In this document: one piece after another, positions 43,872 through 51,925 of the stretch
Layout: each line of letters opens with the position of its first letter
How positions within the stretch are numbered: the stretch's first letter is position 1
Source: Thermofilaceae archaeon
GTDB lineage: Archaea > Thermoproteota > Thermoprotei > Thermofilales > Thermofilaceae
DNA length: 64,000 bases
Direction: 5' to 3'
Assembly (NCBI GenBank): GCA_038731975.1
Contig: JAVYQJ010000006.1
Span: forward strand, 1 to 64,000
Made by a program: the position numbers and the translations under genes
The notes under the pieces: generated by a model
Told to the model about the DNA's origin: nothing
Databases searched by the model: none
Seen by the model: only the letters and a program-made list of their open reading frames with translations

Positions 43872-44261
43872 GTGGAAACGGTAGGGTACCACTACATAGT
43901 GGAGGCCTCCGGCTGCGATCCAGAGATACTTGGGAGCGTTGACAGGCTGAGAGAGCTCCTGACGAGGGCGGCCAAGAACGCAAGGATGGATGTGAAGGGG
44001 AGCTACTTCTTCAAGTTCACGCCGACGGGCGTCAGCGGCACCCTGATCGTCGCGATGTCCCACATCTCGATACACACTTGGCCGGAGCACGGGTACGCCG
44101 CGCTGGACGTCTACGTCTGCGGCACAGGCTCGGATCCGGAGAAAGCCGTCAACGAGATCCTGGCGGGCTTGGGCGCTAAGCACGCCCACATCACGGAGAT
44201 CCAGAGGGGTTTGAAGGACAACGACGAGTACACACACGCGATCGTCACGTGGGAACTCTAG
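43872..44261 (+). CDS. S-adenosylmethionine decarboxylase-family proenzyme, variant cleavage site
   Basis: The 129-residue protein has the class 1B SpeD fold. S63, H68 (IHTW) and C83 (YVCG) match T. maritima numbering exactly. The residue before the processed Ser, normally Glu, is Met here (IVAM|SHIS). AdoMetDC supplies the aminopropyl donor for spermidine-type polyamines. This would complement the arginine decarboxylase at 5551. Whether the Met variant self-cleaves is unknown. GTG 43872 is leaderless. Confidence 0.82.
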   Translation: METVGYHYIVEASGCDPEILGSVDRLRELLTRAAKNARMDVKGSYFFKFTPTGVSGTLIVAMSHISIHTWPEHGYAALDVYVCGTGSDPEKAVNEILAGLGAKHAHITEIQRGLKDNDEYTHAIVTWEL

Positions 44262-44263
44262 GG

Positions 44264-44286
44264 CACCCCTCTTTCTCTACTTTTTA
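44264..44286 (+). terminator. T-rich terminator after the SpeD paralogue
   Basis: CTCTTTCTCTACTTTTTAG follows the stop and lies in the convergent gap before the GDT1-family gene. Confidence 0.45.
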
Positions 44287-44835
44287 GGGTGCAATTAACA
44301 TCAAGATTCCTATAGCTACGAACAGTAGGCCAACAACCTTCTTGATGAGCGCTAGAGGCAGGCGCTTCGCGATCACTGAGCCCAACGCGGTGGCCATCGC
44401 CATCAGGGTGATGCCTGCCGCGGCGATTCCCAGGGCCACTTCGGCGAGCGAGCCCGTGGAAGCCGTTAACGCCACGGCGGTCAAGTTCGTTTTATCTCCC
44501 AGCTCGGCGAGGAACATGAGGCAGAAGCCCTTCGTGAAGCTGCAGTTTCCGAGGAACCTCTCCCCCTCCTTCTTGAGGAGTGTCAGGAGGCCCACGGCGG
44601 CGAAGAGGGCCCCCACAGCTGCTCTAAGCAGATAGGGATCGAAGCAGCCGCGGAGTAGCAAGCCCAGCGGTGCAGTTAGGAGGTTGGCCGCGATGAAGCC
44701 GGTTGAAGCGGCCAAGAACGCCGTGAAAGGCTTACCCCCCGCGGCCAGCGCGAAGCCGATCAGCTGGGTCTTGTCGCCCAGCTCCGCAATCAGCATGGCC
44801 GCGAAGGTCGCGGCGAAGACTTCGAGCCTCGGCAC
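44284..44835 (-). CDS. GDT1/TMEM165 (UPF0016) cation transporter
   Basis: This 183-residue membrane protein has two three-helix repeats, each with the diagnostic acidic motif: LIAELGDKTQLIGFAL (residues 15-30) and FLAELGDKTNLTAVAL (about 109-124). The family exchanges Mn2+ or Ca2+ for protons and keeps cytoplasmic Mn low. GTG 44835 is leaderless from a TATA shared with the sugar isomerase gene. Confidence 0.9.
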   Translation of the reverse strand: MPRLEVFAATFAAMLIAELGDKTQLIGFALAAGGKPFTAFLAASTGFIAANLLTAPLGLLLRGCFDPYLLRAAVGALFAAVGLLTLLKKEGERFLGNCSFTKGFCLMFLAELGDKTNLTAVALTASTGSLAEVALGIAAAGITLMAMATALGSVIAKRLPLALIKKVVGLLFVAIGILMLIAP

Positions 44836-44856
44836 CGTTGCGTCGGTTCGGAAGCC

Positions 44857-44866
44857 CTTAAATACC
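44857..44866. promoter_or_regulatory. Bidirectional TATA element (44835 minus / 44886 plus)
   Basis: CCTTAAATAC lies midway between two GTG starts 51 nt apart, 25 nt from each. Confidence 0.6.
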
Positions 44867-44885
44867 TTAACCTCCAGCGAACCCC

Positions 44886-45656
44886 GTGACCCGACCTAAA
44901 ATCGCCGTTCAACTGTTCTCGGTTCGCGAGGACTGCGCCCGCGATCTCCCCGGGACGCTGGAGGCCATCGCAAAGATGGGCTACGAAGGCGTCGAGTTCG
45001 CGGGCTACTACAACCGCACGGCCAGCGAGCTTCGCGAGCTACTGGAGAGGTTCGGCCTCGAGCCCGCTGGCACACATATCGGCATCGACGCGCTCCGCGA
45101 GGCTTCTCTCGACGAAACCATCAGTTTCCACAGGGAACTCGGAGTCAAGTACCTGATCGTCCCCTGGATCCCCGATGACATGCGGAACAGCCGGGAAGCG
45201 TGGCTGAGGACAGCCCGCTTCTTCAACCTGGTCGCTGAGCGGCTGAAGCGGGAGGGCATGTACACAGGCTACCACAACCACGTTGAGGAGTTCAAGCACT
45301 TCAACGGCGAAACCGGCTGGGAGATCTTCGCAAAAGCCACCCTCCCCGAGGTCGTCCTGCAGCTTGACGTCGGCAACGCGATGCACGGCGGTGTAACGAT
45401 GGAGCAGGTGCTCGGCTTCATCAGGTCGTTCCCGGGGCGGACGAAGACGATACACTTGAAGGAGTTCTCGCGCAGGGATCGCCAAGCCATCCTCGGCGAG
45501 GGAGAGGTCAGGTGGGCCGACCTCCTGTCGGCCTGCATCAAGGTCGGCGGCACCGAGTGGTTCATCGTCGAGCAGGAGAGCTACAAGTACCCGCCGCTCA
45601 AGTGCGTCGAGCTCTGCCTCAAGAACCTGAAATCGATCCTAGAGACGGTCGCGTGA
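44886..45656 (+). CDS. Sugar phosphate isomerase/epimerase-family TIM-barrel protein
   Basis: This 256-residue xylose-isomerase-like/AP-endonuclease-2-like barrel has KIAVQLFSVRED, YEGVEFAGYYNR, the His in PAGTHIGID, YHNHVEEF (metal His), LQLDVGNAMHGG (metal Asp) and TIHLKEFSR, ending with WFIVEQE. These metal ligands fit sugar isomerases, epimerases or 3-keto-sugar lyases, which often accompany ThuA-like and DUF6807 proteins. The substrate is unknown. GTG 44886 is leaderless. Confidence 0.82.
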   Translation: MTRPKIAVQLFSVREDCARDLPGTLEAIAKMGYEGVEFAGYYNRTASELRELLERFGLEPAGTHIGIDALREASLDETISFHRELGVKYLIVPWIPDDMRNSREAWLRTARFFNLVAERLKREGMYTGYHNHVEEFKHFNGETGWEIFAKATLPEVVLQLDVGNAMHGGVTMEQVLGFIRSFPGRTKTIHLKEFSRRDRQAILGEGEVRWADLLSACIKVGGTEWFIVEQESYKYPPLKCVELCLKNLKSILETVA

Positions 45657-45694
45657 ACCCTGGCTAAACCGCGTCAGGCCGCGCGGGCGGGCGG

Positions 45695-47725
45695 CTACAA
45701 TAGCAGCTTTCTCCTCCTCAGCGCGATAACGAGTAGGCCGAGGGCTAGCGCCGCGGCCGCAGCCAGCAGCAAGCCCGGGCTGTAGACGGCTGGAACCCTG
45801 AGATGCGTCGAAGCCCTGCTCGCCCCGTAGCCAGGAGCCCCCTCGAAGACGGCCGACACCGTCCACTCCCCCTCGTCCAGCTCCAGTTCAACCGTGAAGG
45901 TCCCATCGGGTGACACCGTGACCCTGCGCTCCACCCTTCTACCCTCCGAGACCGCCTCGACGAGGATCGTCGCCCCCTCTACCGCGGGCTTGAGCACCCC
46001 CCGAACGAGCGCGCGGCCCTCGCTCCAGACAGCCTCGATCTCGAGCCGCGTTGGCACCTCGACGAGGGCCTCGACTGTGGCCGCCGCGTGCTCGAAAACC
46101 TCGTTCCCCGGCCAGAAGGCTGAAACCCTGTACCTACCCGGCTCAACCGCGGGTACCGTTAGGGCGAACGTGCCGTTCACCAACCGGACAGTGTAGGGTT
46201 TCGCGAGGCCCGAGGGCGCGGTGACGATCAGGGTTAGGTTGGTGTCCACGGGTGGGTTGAGCCGCCCCTCCAGGGCCAGCTCACCGCCCCTCTGGCTGGC
46301 TTGAAGTACGAGCTCGCTGGGCCTCTTGTCGACGTAGATGGTGAATCCCCTGCTCGACGGCGCGTAGCCCGGAAGGCCGGGGAAGGTGGCGTTGAGGGAC
46401 CAGGCGCCCGCTTCATCGAGGTGCAGCTCCAACGTCCACTTGCCCTCTCGATCCGTTCGAGTTTCGAGCGAGACCGTCCTCCCGCTCGGCTTTCGCACGT
46501 GGAGCAGGATGGTTGCGTTCGCGAGGCCGGGGGTGAGGGAGCCGTTCAGCTTGAGAGTTTCGAGCGCAAGGGCCCGGCTGGGGTATCGCACCTCAACCTC
46601 CGTCCTCCTAACCCATGGGAGGGGCAGGGGCCTTAGGAAGCTCTTCACCCTGGCGATGCTGTCCCCCTCTCTCACAACCGCGTACTCCTCGTAGTAGAAG
46701 AGGGGTGTGGACGCGATCTCAGCCGCCCACCTCCGGAACTCCGCGATGTAGTCCTCCCGGCAGACGTCCCCAATCCTGACGGTCACGATCGTCTGCCAGG
46801 CCCAGGCGTCCGACGGGGCCGAGGTCCTGATCGCGTCGAGGGGGTCGCCGGTCGTGGCGTGGAACGTCAGGTCCACGGGGAGCCAGCCCCAAGGGGGGAC
46901 GTAGACCTCAGCCCACGCGTGGCCGTAATCGATCCCGTAGAACGCGTAGTAGTAGTGGCCCTCCGGAGACCATATGACCCGCGCCTCCCTGTAGTTGAAG
47001 TCGGCCACTAGGGCGGTCTTCAGGTAGGCTGGCACCCCCAGCGAGCGGAGCATCAGGATCAGGAGGTTCGCCTGGTCGTCGCAATCACCCCTCCCCCTCC
47101 CGGCCTCCAGCCTTTCGGGGGGCAACGTCTCGTTCGGGTAGCGGGGCCCCTTCCCCACATCGTACTCCACCTTCCTCCAGATCCAATCCACGAGCTTGGC
47201 GACGATCGTGAGCACGCGTTCCTCTCCCCCCGCAATGGCCGATGCTGCTTCAGCCAGGTACCGCATCGAAGGGTGGTCGTAGCGCCAGGGGCCTGAGGGC
47301 GCGGTCAGCCAGGCCAAGTCCCTCGGAATCTCCGCGAGCCGCCCAGAGGCTTCGAAGCTCAGCTCGGGCGCCCTGAACCTCCGCACCTCCACGAGCGCCA
47401 CGACCTCCAGCTCGGCCGTGGACTTCGGCGGCAGCTGTGCCGGGCAGGCGACCTCGAGGTAGCGGCTGCCGCAATCGCCGGCGATCATGCGGCTCCCGCA
47501 CTCCAGCGGGCTGCCCCCAACCCTGACGGTGAAGTTGAGCAGCCGGGAGAACTGGTGGGTATCGTTGAGAGGGAGCTCAACGAGCAGGGGCGGCAGGGGG
47601 TGCGGGCTCGTGGAGTTGTTCGCCACGGTGAGCCTCACCCACAGGTAGACCCTAACGTCGTAGGGCGAAGCGAGAGCCACCGCGCCAGCCAGGGCGACGA
47701 GAGCCAGCAAGCCCGGGAGCCTCAT
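45695..47725 (-). CDS. Secreted transglutaminase-like protein with Ig-like repeats
   Basis: This 676-residue surface protein has a signal peptide (LLALVALAGAVALA), a beta domain, and a transglutaminase-like cysteine-protease fold: catalytic Cys in GRGDCDDQANLL, His in YGHAWAEVYVP and Asp in WLPVDLTFH. Three Ig-like domains (about 390-645) and a C-terminal anchor (LLLAAAAALALGLLVIALRRR) follow. It could crosslink or cut cell-surface proteins. ATG 47725 is chosen from TATA 47751-47760; the longer frame from 47842 overlaps the ABC ATPase gene. It lies directly downstream of the ABC exporter operon. Confidence 0.82.
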   Translation of the reverse strand: MRLPGLLALVALAGAVALASPYDVRVYLWVRLTVANNSTSPHPLPPLLVELPLNDTHQFSRLLNFTVRVGGSPLECGSRMIAGDCGSRYLEVACPAQLPPKSTAELEVVALVEVRRFRAPELSFEASGRLAEIPRDLAWLTAPSGPWRYDHPSMRYLAEAASAIAGGEERVLTIVAKLVDWIWRKVEYDVGKGPRYPNETLPPERLEAGRGRGDCDDQANLLILMLRSLGVPAYLKTALVADFNYREARVIWSPEGHYYYAFYGIDYGHAWAEVYVPPWGWLPVDLTFHATTGDPLDAIRTSAPSDAWAWQTIVTVRIGDVCREDYIAEFRRWAAEIASTPLFYYEEYAVVREGDSIARVKSFLRPLPLPWVRRTEVEVRYPSRALALETLKLNGSLTPGLANATILLHVRKPSGRTVSLETRTDREGKWTLELHLDEAGAWSLNATFPGLPGYAPSSRGFTIYVDKRPSELVLQASQRGGELALEGRLNPPVDTNLTLIVTAPSGLAKPYTVRLVNGTFALTVPAVEPGRYRVSAFWPGNEVFEHAAATVEALVEVPTRLEIEAVWSEGRALVRGVLKPAVEGATILVEAVSEGRRVERRVTVSPDGTFTVELELDEGEWTVSAVFEGAPGYGASRASTHLRVPAVYSPGLLLAAAAALALGLLVIALRRRKLLL

Positions 47726-47750
47726 CTTCCCCACCCTAGCAAAACCCGCA

Positions 47751-47760
47751 TAGCTATAAG
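47751..47760 (-). promoter_or_regulatory. TATA element of the transglutaminase-like gene
   Basis: The minus-strand CTTATAGCTA is centred about 30 nt before ATG 47725. A GGTGGGG purine run also precedes the start. Confidence 0.45.
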
Positions 47761-47825
47761 CGCTGCGATCGACCGAAGGGCTTCGAGCGGAAGGCGTTCG
47801 CTGGGGTTGGGCAGCCGATGCCCGC

Positions 47826-48473
47826 CTAGGCCGGCTTCTCAACCGAAACGACTCTACCGTCCTCGAACCTGACGATAGTGTCCGCGAGGCCCTCGAAGTC
47901 TCCCGGGATGTAGTGGGTCGCGATGAGGAACGTGGAGCCCGAGTCCTTCAGCTCGGCGATCAACTTGGTGACGCGGGCGATGGTGGGCCGGTCGATCAGC
48001 GTGAAGGGCTCGTCGAGCACGTAGAGCTCGGCTTCGGCGAGGAAGGCGGTGAGCAGCAGGACGCGCTTAGCCATTCCGCTCGAGTACGTCAGGATGCTCG
48101 AGCCCCAGTACCCGTCGACACCCAGCTCGGCGGCCAGTTTCTCCAGTCTGCCCTCGCCAACGCCCTTCATCGAGCAGAGCTCGCGCAGGAAGTCCCGGCC
48201 CGTCATCCACCAGGGGAGCGGAGCCCCCTCCATGGCGAAGGAAACTCTGGCGGCCAGCTGGGGCCACTGCCTCCATGGGTCGAGGTTGAGGACCCTGATC
48301 CGCCCGCTCGTCGCCCGAAGCATGCCGACGGCCAGCTTCAGGAAGGTGGTCTTCCCTGAGCCGTTTGGGCCCAGCAGCAGGTGCACGCCCCTCCCCAAGC
48401 TCAGGTTGACGTCCCTCAGCGCCCACGTGAAAGCGAAGCGCTTGCTCAAGCCCTCCGCGCGGACTACTTCCAC
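47826..48473 (-). CDS. ABC transporter ATP-binding protein of an exporter
   Basis: This 215-residue ATPase has Walker A LLGPNGSGKTTFLK, an unusual signature (LTYSSGMAKRVLL instead of LSGGQ), Walker B LYVLDEPFTLID and the H-loop IATHYIPGD. It groups with ABC-2-type exporters. The start overlaps the permease stop by 10 nt. It probably drives export of a surface molecule with the membrane proteins encoded at 48464-51012. The diverged signature is common in some exporter ATPases but lowers certainty about ATPase strength. Confidence 0.85.
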   Translation of the reverse strand: MEVVRAEGLSKRFAFTWALRDVNLSLGRGVHLLLGPNGSGKTTFLKLAVGMLRATSGRIRVLNLDPWRQWPQLAARVSFAMEGAPLPWWMTGRDFLRELCSMKGVGEGRLEKLAAELGVDGYWGSSILTYSSGMAKRVLLLTAFLAEAELYVLDEPFTLIDRPTIARVTKLIAELKDSGSTFLIATHYIPGDFEGLADTIVRFEDGRVVSVEKPA

Positions 48474-49207
48474 CTCACCTCACCCCTCAGCTGCAGCGCA
48501 AAGGCTGCGCAGGCGTGCACCAGCGCGATCGCGAACCTGTCTCCGTACTGCTGGATCGCTGCGGCGGGGCCGAATGGCTGGAAGACCGTGAAGCTGATTG
48601 GTATCAGCATGAGAGGGCCGCCGAAGAGGGTCTCCATGAGGTACGCCTCGAGGAAGGCCCCTACGAGGAAGTACATCGGCCTCCCCACCACGAGAGCCCA
48701 GAAGGAGTAGAACGAGATGAGGTAGAGCGATAGGAAGGCGGCGGCAGCGTAGACCGCCACTGAAGCCGAGAGGAATTCGGCGAAGCGGGTGAGCATCCTG
48801 TAGTCCCAGACCACGGCCATGAAGACCTTGGAGGCGGCGAGCGGGGTTGACACGAGCAGTAGGCCCGCCGCGATCTTCGCCAGGTACACCGGCGCCCTAC
48901 CCACCCCGAACGAGTGCCTGACGTACGAGAAGCCCTCGCCCTCCTCGAAGGAGAAGAGCACCGCCGATACGAGGGCGGCGTGAACCGCTGTGACGAGATG
49001 GTCGCCTAAGCCCCAAGCGGAAGTGATCAGGAAGAACCAAATTCCCCCCGGCGGCTCGGGGTAGTACTCTCCGATGATGGAGATCCTGAAGCGGTCGTAC
49101 AGGTAGATGTAGGCGAAGAAGACGGCCGCCGAGATGGCCCAGACGTGGAAGAGGTTCAGGTACCAGTTGACGAGCCTAAGCCACCTAGTGGCGCTTCCAG
49201 ACCGCAT
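48464..49207 (-). CDS. ABC-2-type membrane permease (putative)
   Basis: This 247-residue protein has about six hydrophobic helices and no clear family motif. Its place between the ATPase and two secreted-domain proteins, with overlapping ends, supports a permease role. ATG 49207 lies inside the last codons of the frameshifted gene upstream (23-nt overlap). The FSFEEGEGFSYVRHSFGVGRAPVYLAK loop resembles cytoplasmic coupling loops of ABC-2 permeases. Confidence 0.65.
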   Translation of the reverse strand: MRSGSATRWLRLVNWYLNLFHVWAISAAVFFAYIYLYDRFRISIIGEYYPEPPGGIWFFLITSAWGLGDHLVTAVHAALVSAVLFSFEEGEGFSYVRHSFGVGRAPVYLAKIAAGLLLVSTPLAASKVFMAVVWDYRMLTRFAEFLSASVAVYAAAAFLSLYLISFYSFWALVVGRPMYFLVGAFLEAYLMETLFGGPLMLIPISFTVFQPFGPAAAIQQYGDRFAIALVHACAAFALQLRGEVRWK

Positions 49208-49720
49208 AGCCGGCCACCCCCGTCAGGAGCAGGCCCGCGAGAGCCGCGGGTGCGTAGGCTCGAACGTAGCCGCTCTTGTCACCTCTCGAGGCCACGACCT
49301 CAGCCCTGCACTCGCACCCCCCTCCCCCCTTAGATCCCACTCCAGCAGAATCTCGTGGACTCCGCCGAGCTCCGCGACGAAAAGGGGCGGGTGCAGAGCC
49401 TCGCCCTCCACCTCCCCGGAGTGCTCGTAAACTCGGCCGGTTGAAACGTGCCTCACGCGGAGCGTGTAGCTTCCCCCCGCGAGCCTGCACCCGCTCAGGA
49501 AGACCTGGATCAAGACGGTATCGTTTGCGTGCAGCAGCAATCTCAGGCTCACAACTGTCCGCACCCACTCGGGTTTCAGCTCGAAGAGCTCGAGATCGAA
49601 GCTGTGGATCTTGGAAGATACCAGGGGTTGAGCGGTCAAGGGGTTCGGGTTGACGGCGTCGTCGATGAAGATGAGGGGTACGAGCGCTAGGGCCAGAGCG
49701 ACTACCAGCCCGAGCCTCAT
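49185..49720 (-). CDS. Membrane-anchored surface protein with a -1 frameshift at G-runs
   Basis: The first frame (from ATG 49720) encodes a signal peptide (LVVALALALVPLIFIDD) and a beta domain ending ...EILLEWDLRG. The continuation (CECRAEVVASRGDKSGYVRAYAP, then membrane helix AALAGLLLTGVAGYAVW and KRH) lies in the -1 frame, ending at 49185. The switch falls at two G6 runs near 49311-49331; one extra G would restore one protein of about 178 residues. The ATG overlaps the upstream stop (ATGA). Possible causes are a sequencing homopolymer error, a real mutation or programmed -1 slippage. Confidence 0.7.
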
Positions 49721-51012
49721 CCCCTCACCAGCCTCTTCCCCACCTGCAGCAGGACGATCAGAGCCGCGGACGCGACAACTGCGGCGTGGACGAGCGGGTC
49801 AACCCTGCCCACTCCCCCCAGCTTCATCTCTAGCCTGTGCAGCGAGGATTCGACGAGCTTCAGCGCGAGCGGCCCCCCCGAGAGGACGCGCCACCACGAG
49901 GCTCCGAAGTAGCTTGAAACGGGTGACGGCACATGATCCATGTGCATCCAGGGTATTTCGGGCAACCCCGGGATGGCTTCAAGCAGGACTCCGGTGACCC
50001 TGTCGTAGACGAGCGTCATCGAGAGCATGGGCGTTACCTCGTAGACGGCGCCGTACTCCACCAACCCGACCACCTCCACCAGCGGCGGAAGCCCGGAGTA
50101 TCTTTGCTCGCGACGAACAGTCTTCAGCGTCCACGGCTTAAACTCCTTTACCACCTCGTAGGTGTCGTAGATGTAGCTGCTCACGACCGCGTGCGTGCCG
50201 TTGCCGAAGTCTACGAACCGGGAGCCGGGCGGCAAAAGCCGCTTAAACTCCTCCACAGTGATCCCCGGCGGGAGGCCGTAGGAGATTACGGCGTAGTATC
50301 TCGAGTAGAGGGAGGTGCCGACCGCGGTTCGCACCGAGCCCACCACCACCTTACCATCGTTCAGCACGTAGTCCCTGCCGGCCAACTGGGAGAAGTTCAC
50401 GTACACTATCGTTGCAATTCCGTCAATGCCCTCGCGACCCTCACCCTCAATGGGCAGCCAGCCGGCCAGCACGACCGTCGAGTTCAACCCCAGCTCCCAT
50501 CGACGGAGCTGGAAGATCCACTCGCCGAGCGGAGCACCCGTCTCGGCGTCACGGACGTCGCCGGTCACCGGATCCACGGTTACGGTGACGGGCCTGGTGA
50601 ACGTTTTCGAGAGCCAGAAGACGTACTCTCCAATCTCCACCGGTTCGTCCGCCCAGCGGGTCAACCACTCGAAGTACTCGACGCTCCTCCTTCGGCAGGC
50701 GAGAGTAAAGTTTGCGAAAACGTAGCTTATGTTAGCGCGCGCATCGAACTTCTCCACCACAACCTCGAGCGAGTCGAAGCCGAGGAAGCACTCAGAGAAC
50801 TCGAAGCGTCCAACCTTCACCAACACCTCTGTAACGACTCTGGGCGAAGCGTTAACGAGCCTGAACACTTCTCGTGCAATCCCCGCATAATGCGCGGCCA
50901 AGCTAGATCTTTCCCAAAACTCGAGCTCGACCGGCTGAACCACGTACCTCAACCTTACGATGGGGGGCGCGAAGGCCGAGTGAGCTGCGCAGAGTACGAG
51001 AGCGAGAGCCAT
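49717..51012 (-). CDS. Hypothetical secreted membrane-anchored protein, first gene of the ABC exporter operon
   Basis: This 431-residue protein has a signal peptide (ALALVLCAAHSAFA), a long beta-rich ectodomain with possible N-glycosylation sites (NIS, NFT, NST, NFS) and a C-terminal helix (VHAAVVASAALIVLLQVGKRL). I recognise no family. It leads a tightly packed operon with the frameshifted surface gene, a permease and an ATPase. The TATA at 51060-51068 gives a leader of about 26 nt with a GAGGT Shine-Dalgarno, unlike most first genes here. Confidence 0.62.
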   Translation of the reverse strand: MALALVLCAAHSAFAPPIVRLRYVVQPVELEFWERSSLAAHYAGIAREVFRLVNASPRVVTEVLVKVGRFEFSECFLGFDSLEVVVEKFDARANISYVFANFTLACRRRSVEYFEWLTRWADEPVEIGEYVFWLSKTFTRPVTVTVDPVTGDVRDAETGAPLGEWIFQLRRWELGLNSTVVLAGWLPIEGEGREGIDGIATIVYVNFSQLAGRDYVLNDGKVVVGSVRTAVGTSLYSRYYAVISYGLPPGITVEEFKRLLPPGSRFVDFGNGTHAVVSSYIYDTYEVVKEFKPWTLKTVRREQRYSGLPPLVEVVGLVEYGAVYEVTPMLSMTLVYDRVTGVLLEAIPGLPEIPWMHMDHVPSPVSSYFGASWWRVLSGGPLALKLVESSLHRLEMKLGGVGRVDPLVHAAVVASAALIVLLQVGKRLVRG

Positions 51013-51059
51013 GAAAGCAAAAAAACCTCATTCCGCTCCCAATTCCCTCGGGAATCAAC

Positions 51060-51068
51060 CATATAAGC
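51060..51068 (-). promoter_or_regulatory. TATA element of the ABC exporter operon
   Basis: The minus-strand GCTTATATG lies about 50 nt before ATG 51012. The resulting leader carries GAGGT. Confidence 0.45.
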
Positions 51069-51073
51069 TTGCT

Positions 51074-51508
51074 CTATCCTTCGGTTCGCGAAACAGCGTA
51101 GTACCCGTACAGAAACGCTGCTACGCTCGTCTCCGCGCCATCGCACCAGCTCTTAACGTACGAGAAAACGTAGCCGCCAGCCGATCCCCGTTGATATACT
51201 TGGCTGTTTTCACCATATGGGCAGGCACTAAAGAATTTTATGATCCTTCCAGTCCTTCCAGAGTACGTTTCGAGGAAGGCCGTGTTAACAATGCATAAAT
51301 TACAAGATTTAATACCACTGCTTACCCCCTTGGCGTAACCGGAGGAATTGTCGGGGTTTGTGCCCTCAATCTGCGCGCAAGCGGTTACGGCTGTTACGAT
51401 TCTACTGGCTGATCGGCAGCAGGATATGGACAGCGCGTAGCTAGCCAGGAGGATGACAGCTAACGCGGTGGAAAGCAGGAGTGCCACCCTGAGGATTTTA
51501 ATTCGCAC
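51074..51508 (-). CDS. Small secreted Cys-rich hypothetical protein
   Basis: The 144-residue protein has a signal peptide (LLLSTALAVILLASYAL) and an ectodomain with seven cysteines (SISCCRSAS, ACAQ, SCNLC, ACPYG, WCDG). These suggest disulfide bonding outside the cell. I do not recognise a family. Its coding sequence is AT-richer than its neighbours, which could mean transfer. GTG 51508 is the start. It is co-oriented upstream of the ABC exporter operon but has its own spacing. Confidence 0.55.
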   Translation of the reverse strand: MRIKILRVALLLSTALAVILLASYALSISCCRSASRIVTAVTACAQIEGTNPDNSSGYAKGVSSGIKSCNLCIVNTAFLETYSGRTGRIIKFFSACPYGENSQVYQRGSAGGYVFSYVKSWCDGAETSVAAFLYGYYAVSRTEG

Positions 51509-51607
51509 AGTTACACTGCGCGTCCTTCCTCTTTTTTCGGTGTGCCCTGAAAGTTTCGCGATTCTTCTCTGCTGGCGTTGTGGGCTGCCTCCCGAGCGGG
51601 GTTGGGC

Positions 51608-51616
51608 TTTTAAGAT
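51608..51616 (+). promoter_or_regulatory. TATA element of the acylphosphatase gene
   Basis: CTTTTAAGA is centred about 26 nt before ATG 51638. Confidence 0.5.
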
Positions 51617-51637
51617 TCCCAGAGTACTCGTTCATCG

Positions 51638-51925
51638 ATGAGCGGCCCGGAGATGGTGAGGGCGCACATCTTCATTCGCGGTTTCGTGCAGGGGGTCGGC
51701 TTTAGGTGGTGGATGCAGCGGATGGCCCGCCGCATCGGCGTGAAGGGCTGGGTTCGCAACCTGCCGGATGGTCGAGTCGAGGCTGTGCTGGAGGGGCCTA
51801 GGGACAGGGTGGTGGAGCTGATCAAGCTGGCTAGGCGCGGCCCTTCGAGCGCGTGGGTGGAGGGCGTGGACGTCTACTGGGAGCCGTACAGGGGGGAGTT
51901 CGATGACTTCGACATCCGCTACTAG
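51638..51925 (+). CDS. acyP: Acylphosphatase
   Basis: This 95-residue enzyme hydrolyses acyl phosphates. The catalytic Arg is R23 in [11 protein letters not shown] and the Asn is N41 in GWVRNLPDG. The rest ([23 protein letters not shown], then FDIRY) matches the family. It is leaderless at ATG 51638, with ATG 51653 as an alternative. The next gene starts inside it, overlapping by 23 nt. Confidence 0.93.
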   Translation: MSGPEMVRAHIFIRGFVQGVGFRWWMQRMARRIGVKGWVRNLPDGRVEAVLEGPRDRVVELIKLARRGPSSAWVEGVDVYWEPYRGEFDDFDIRY

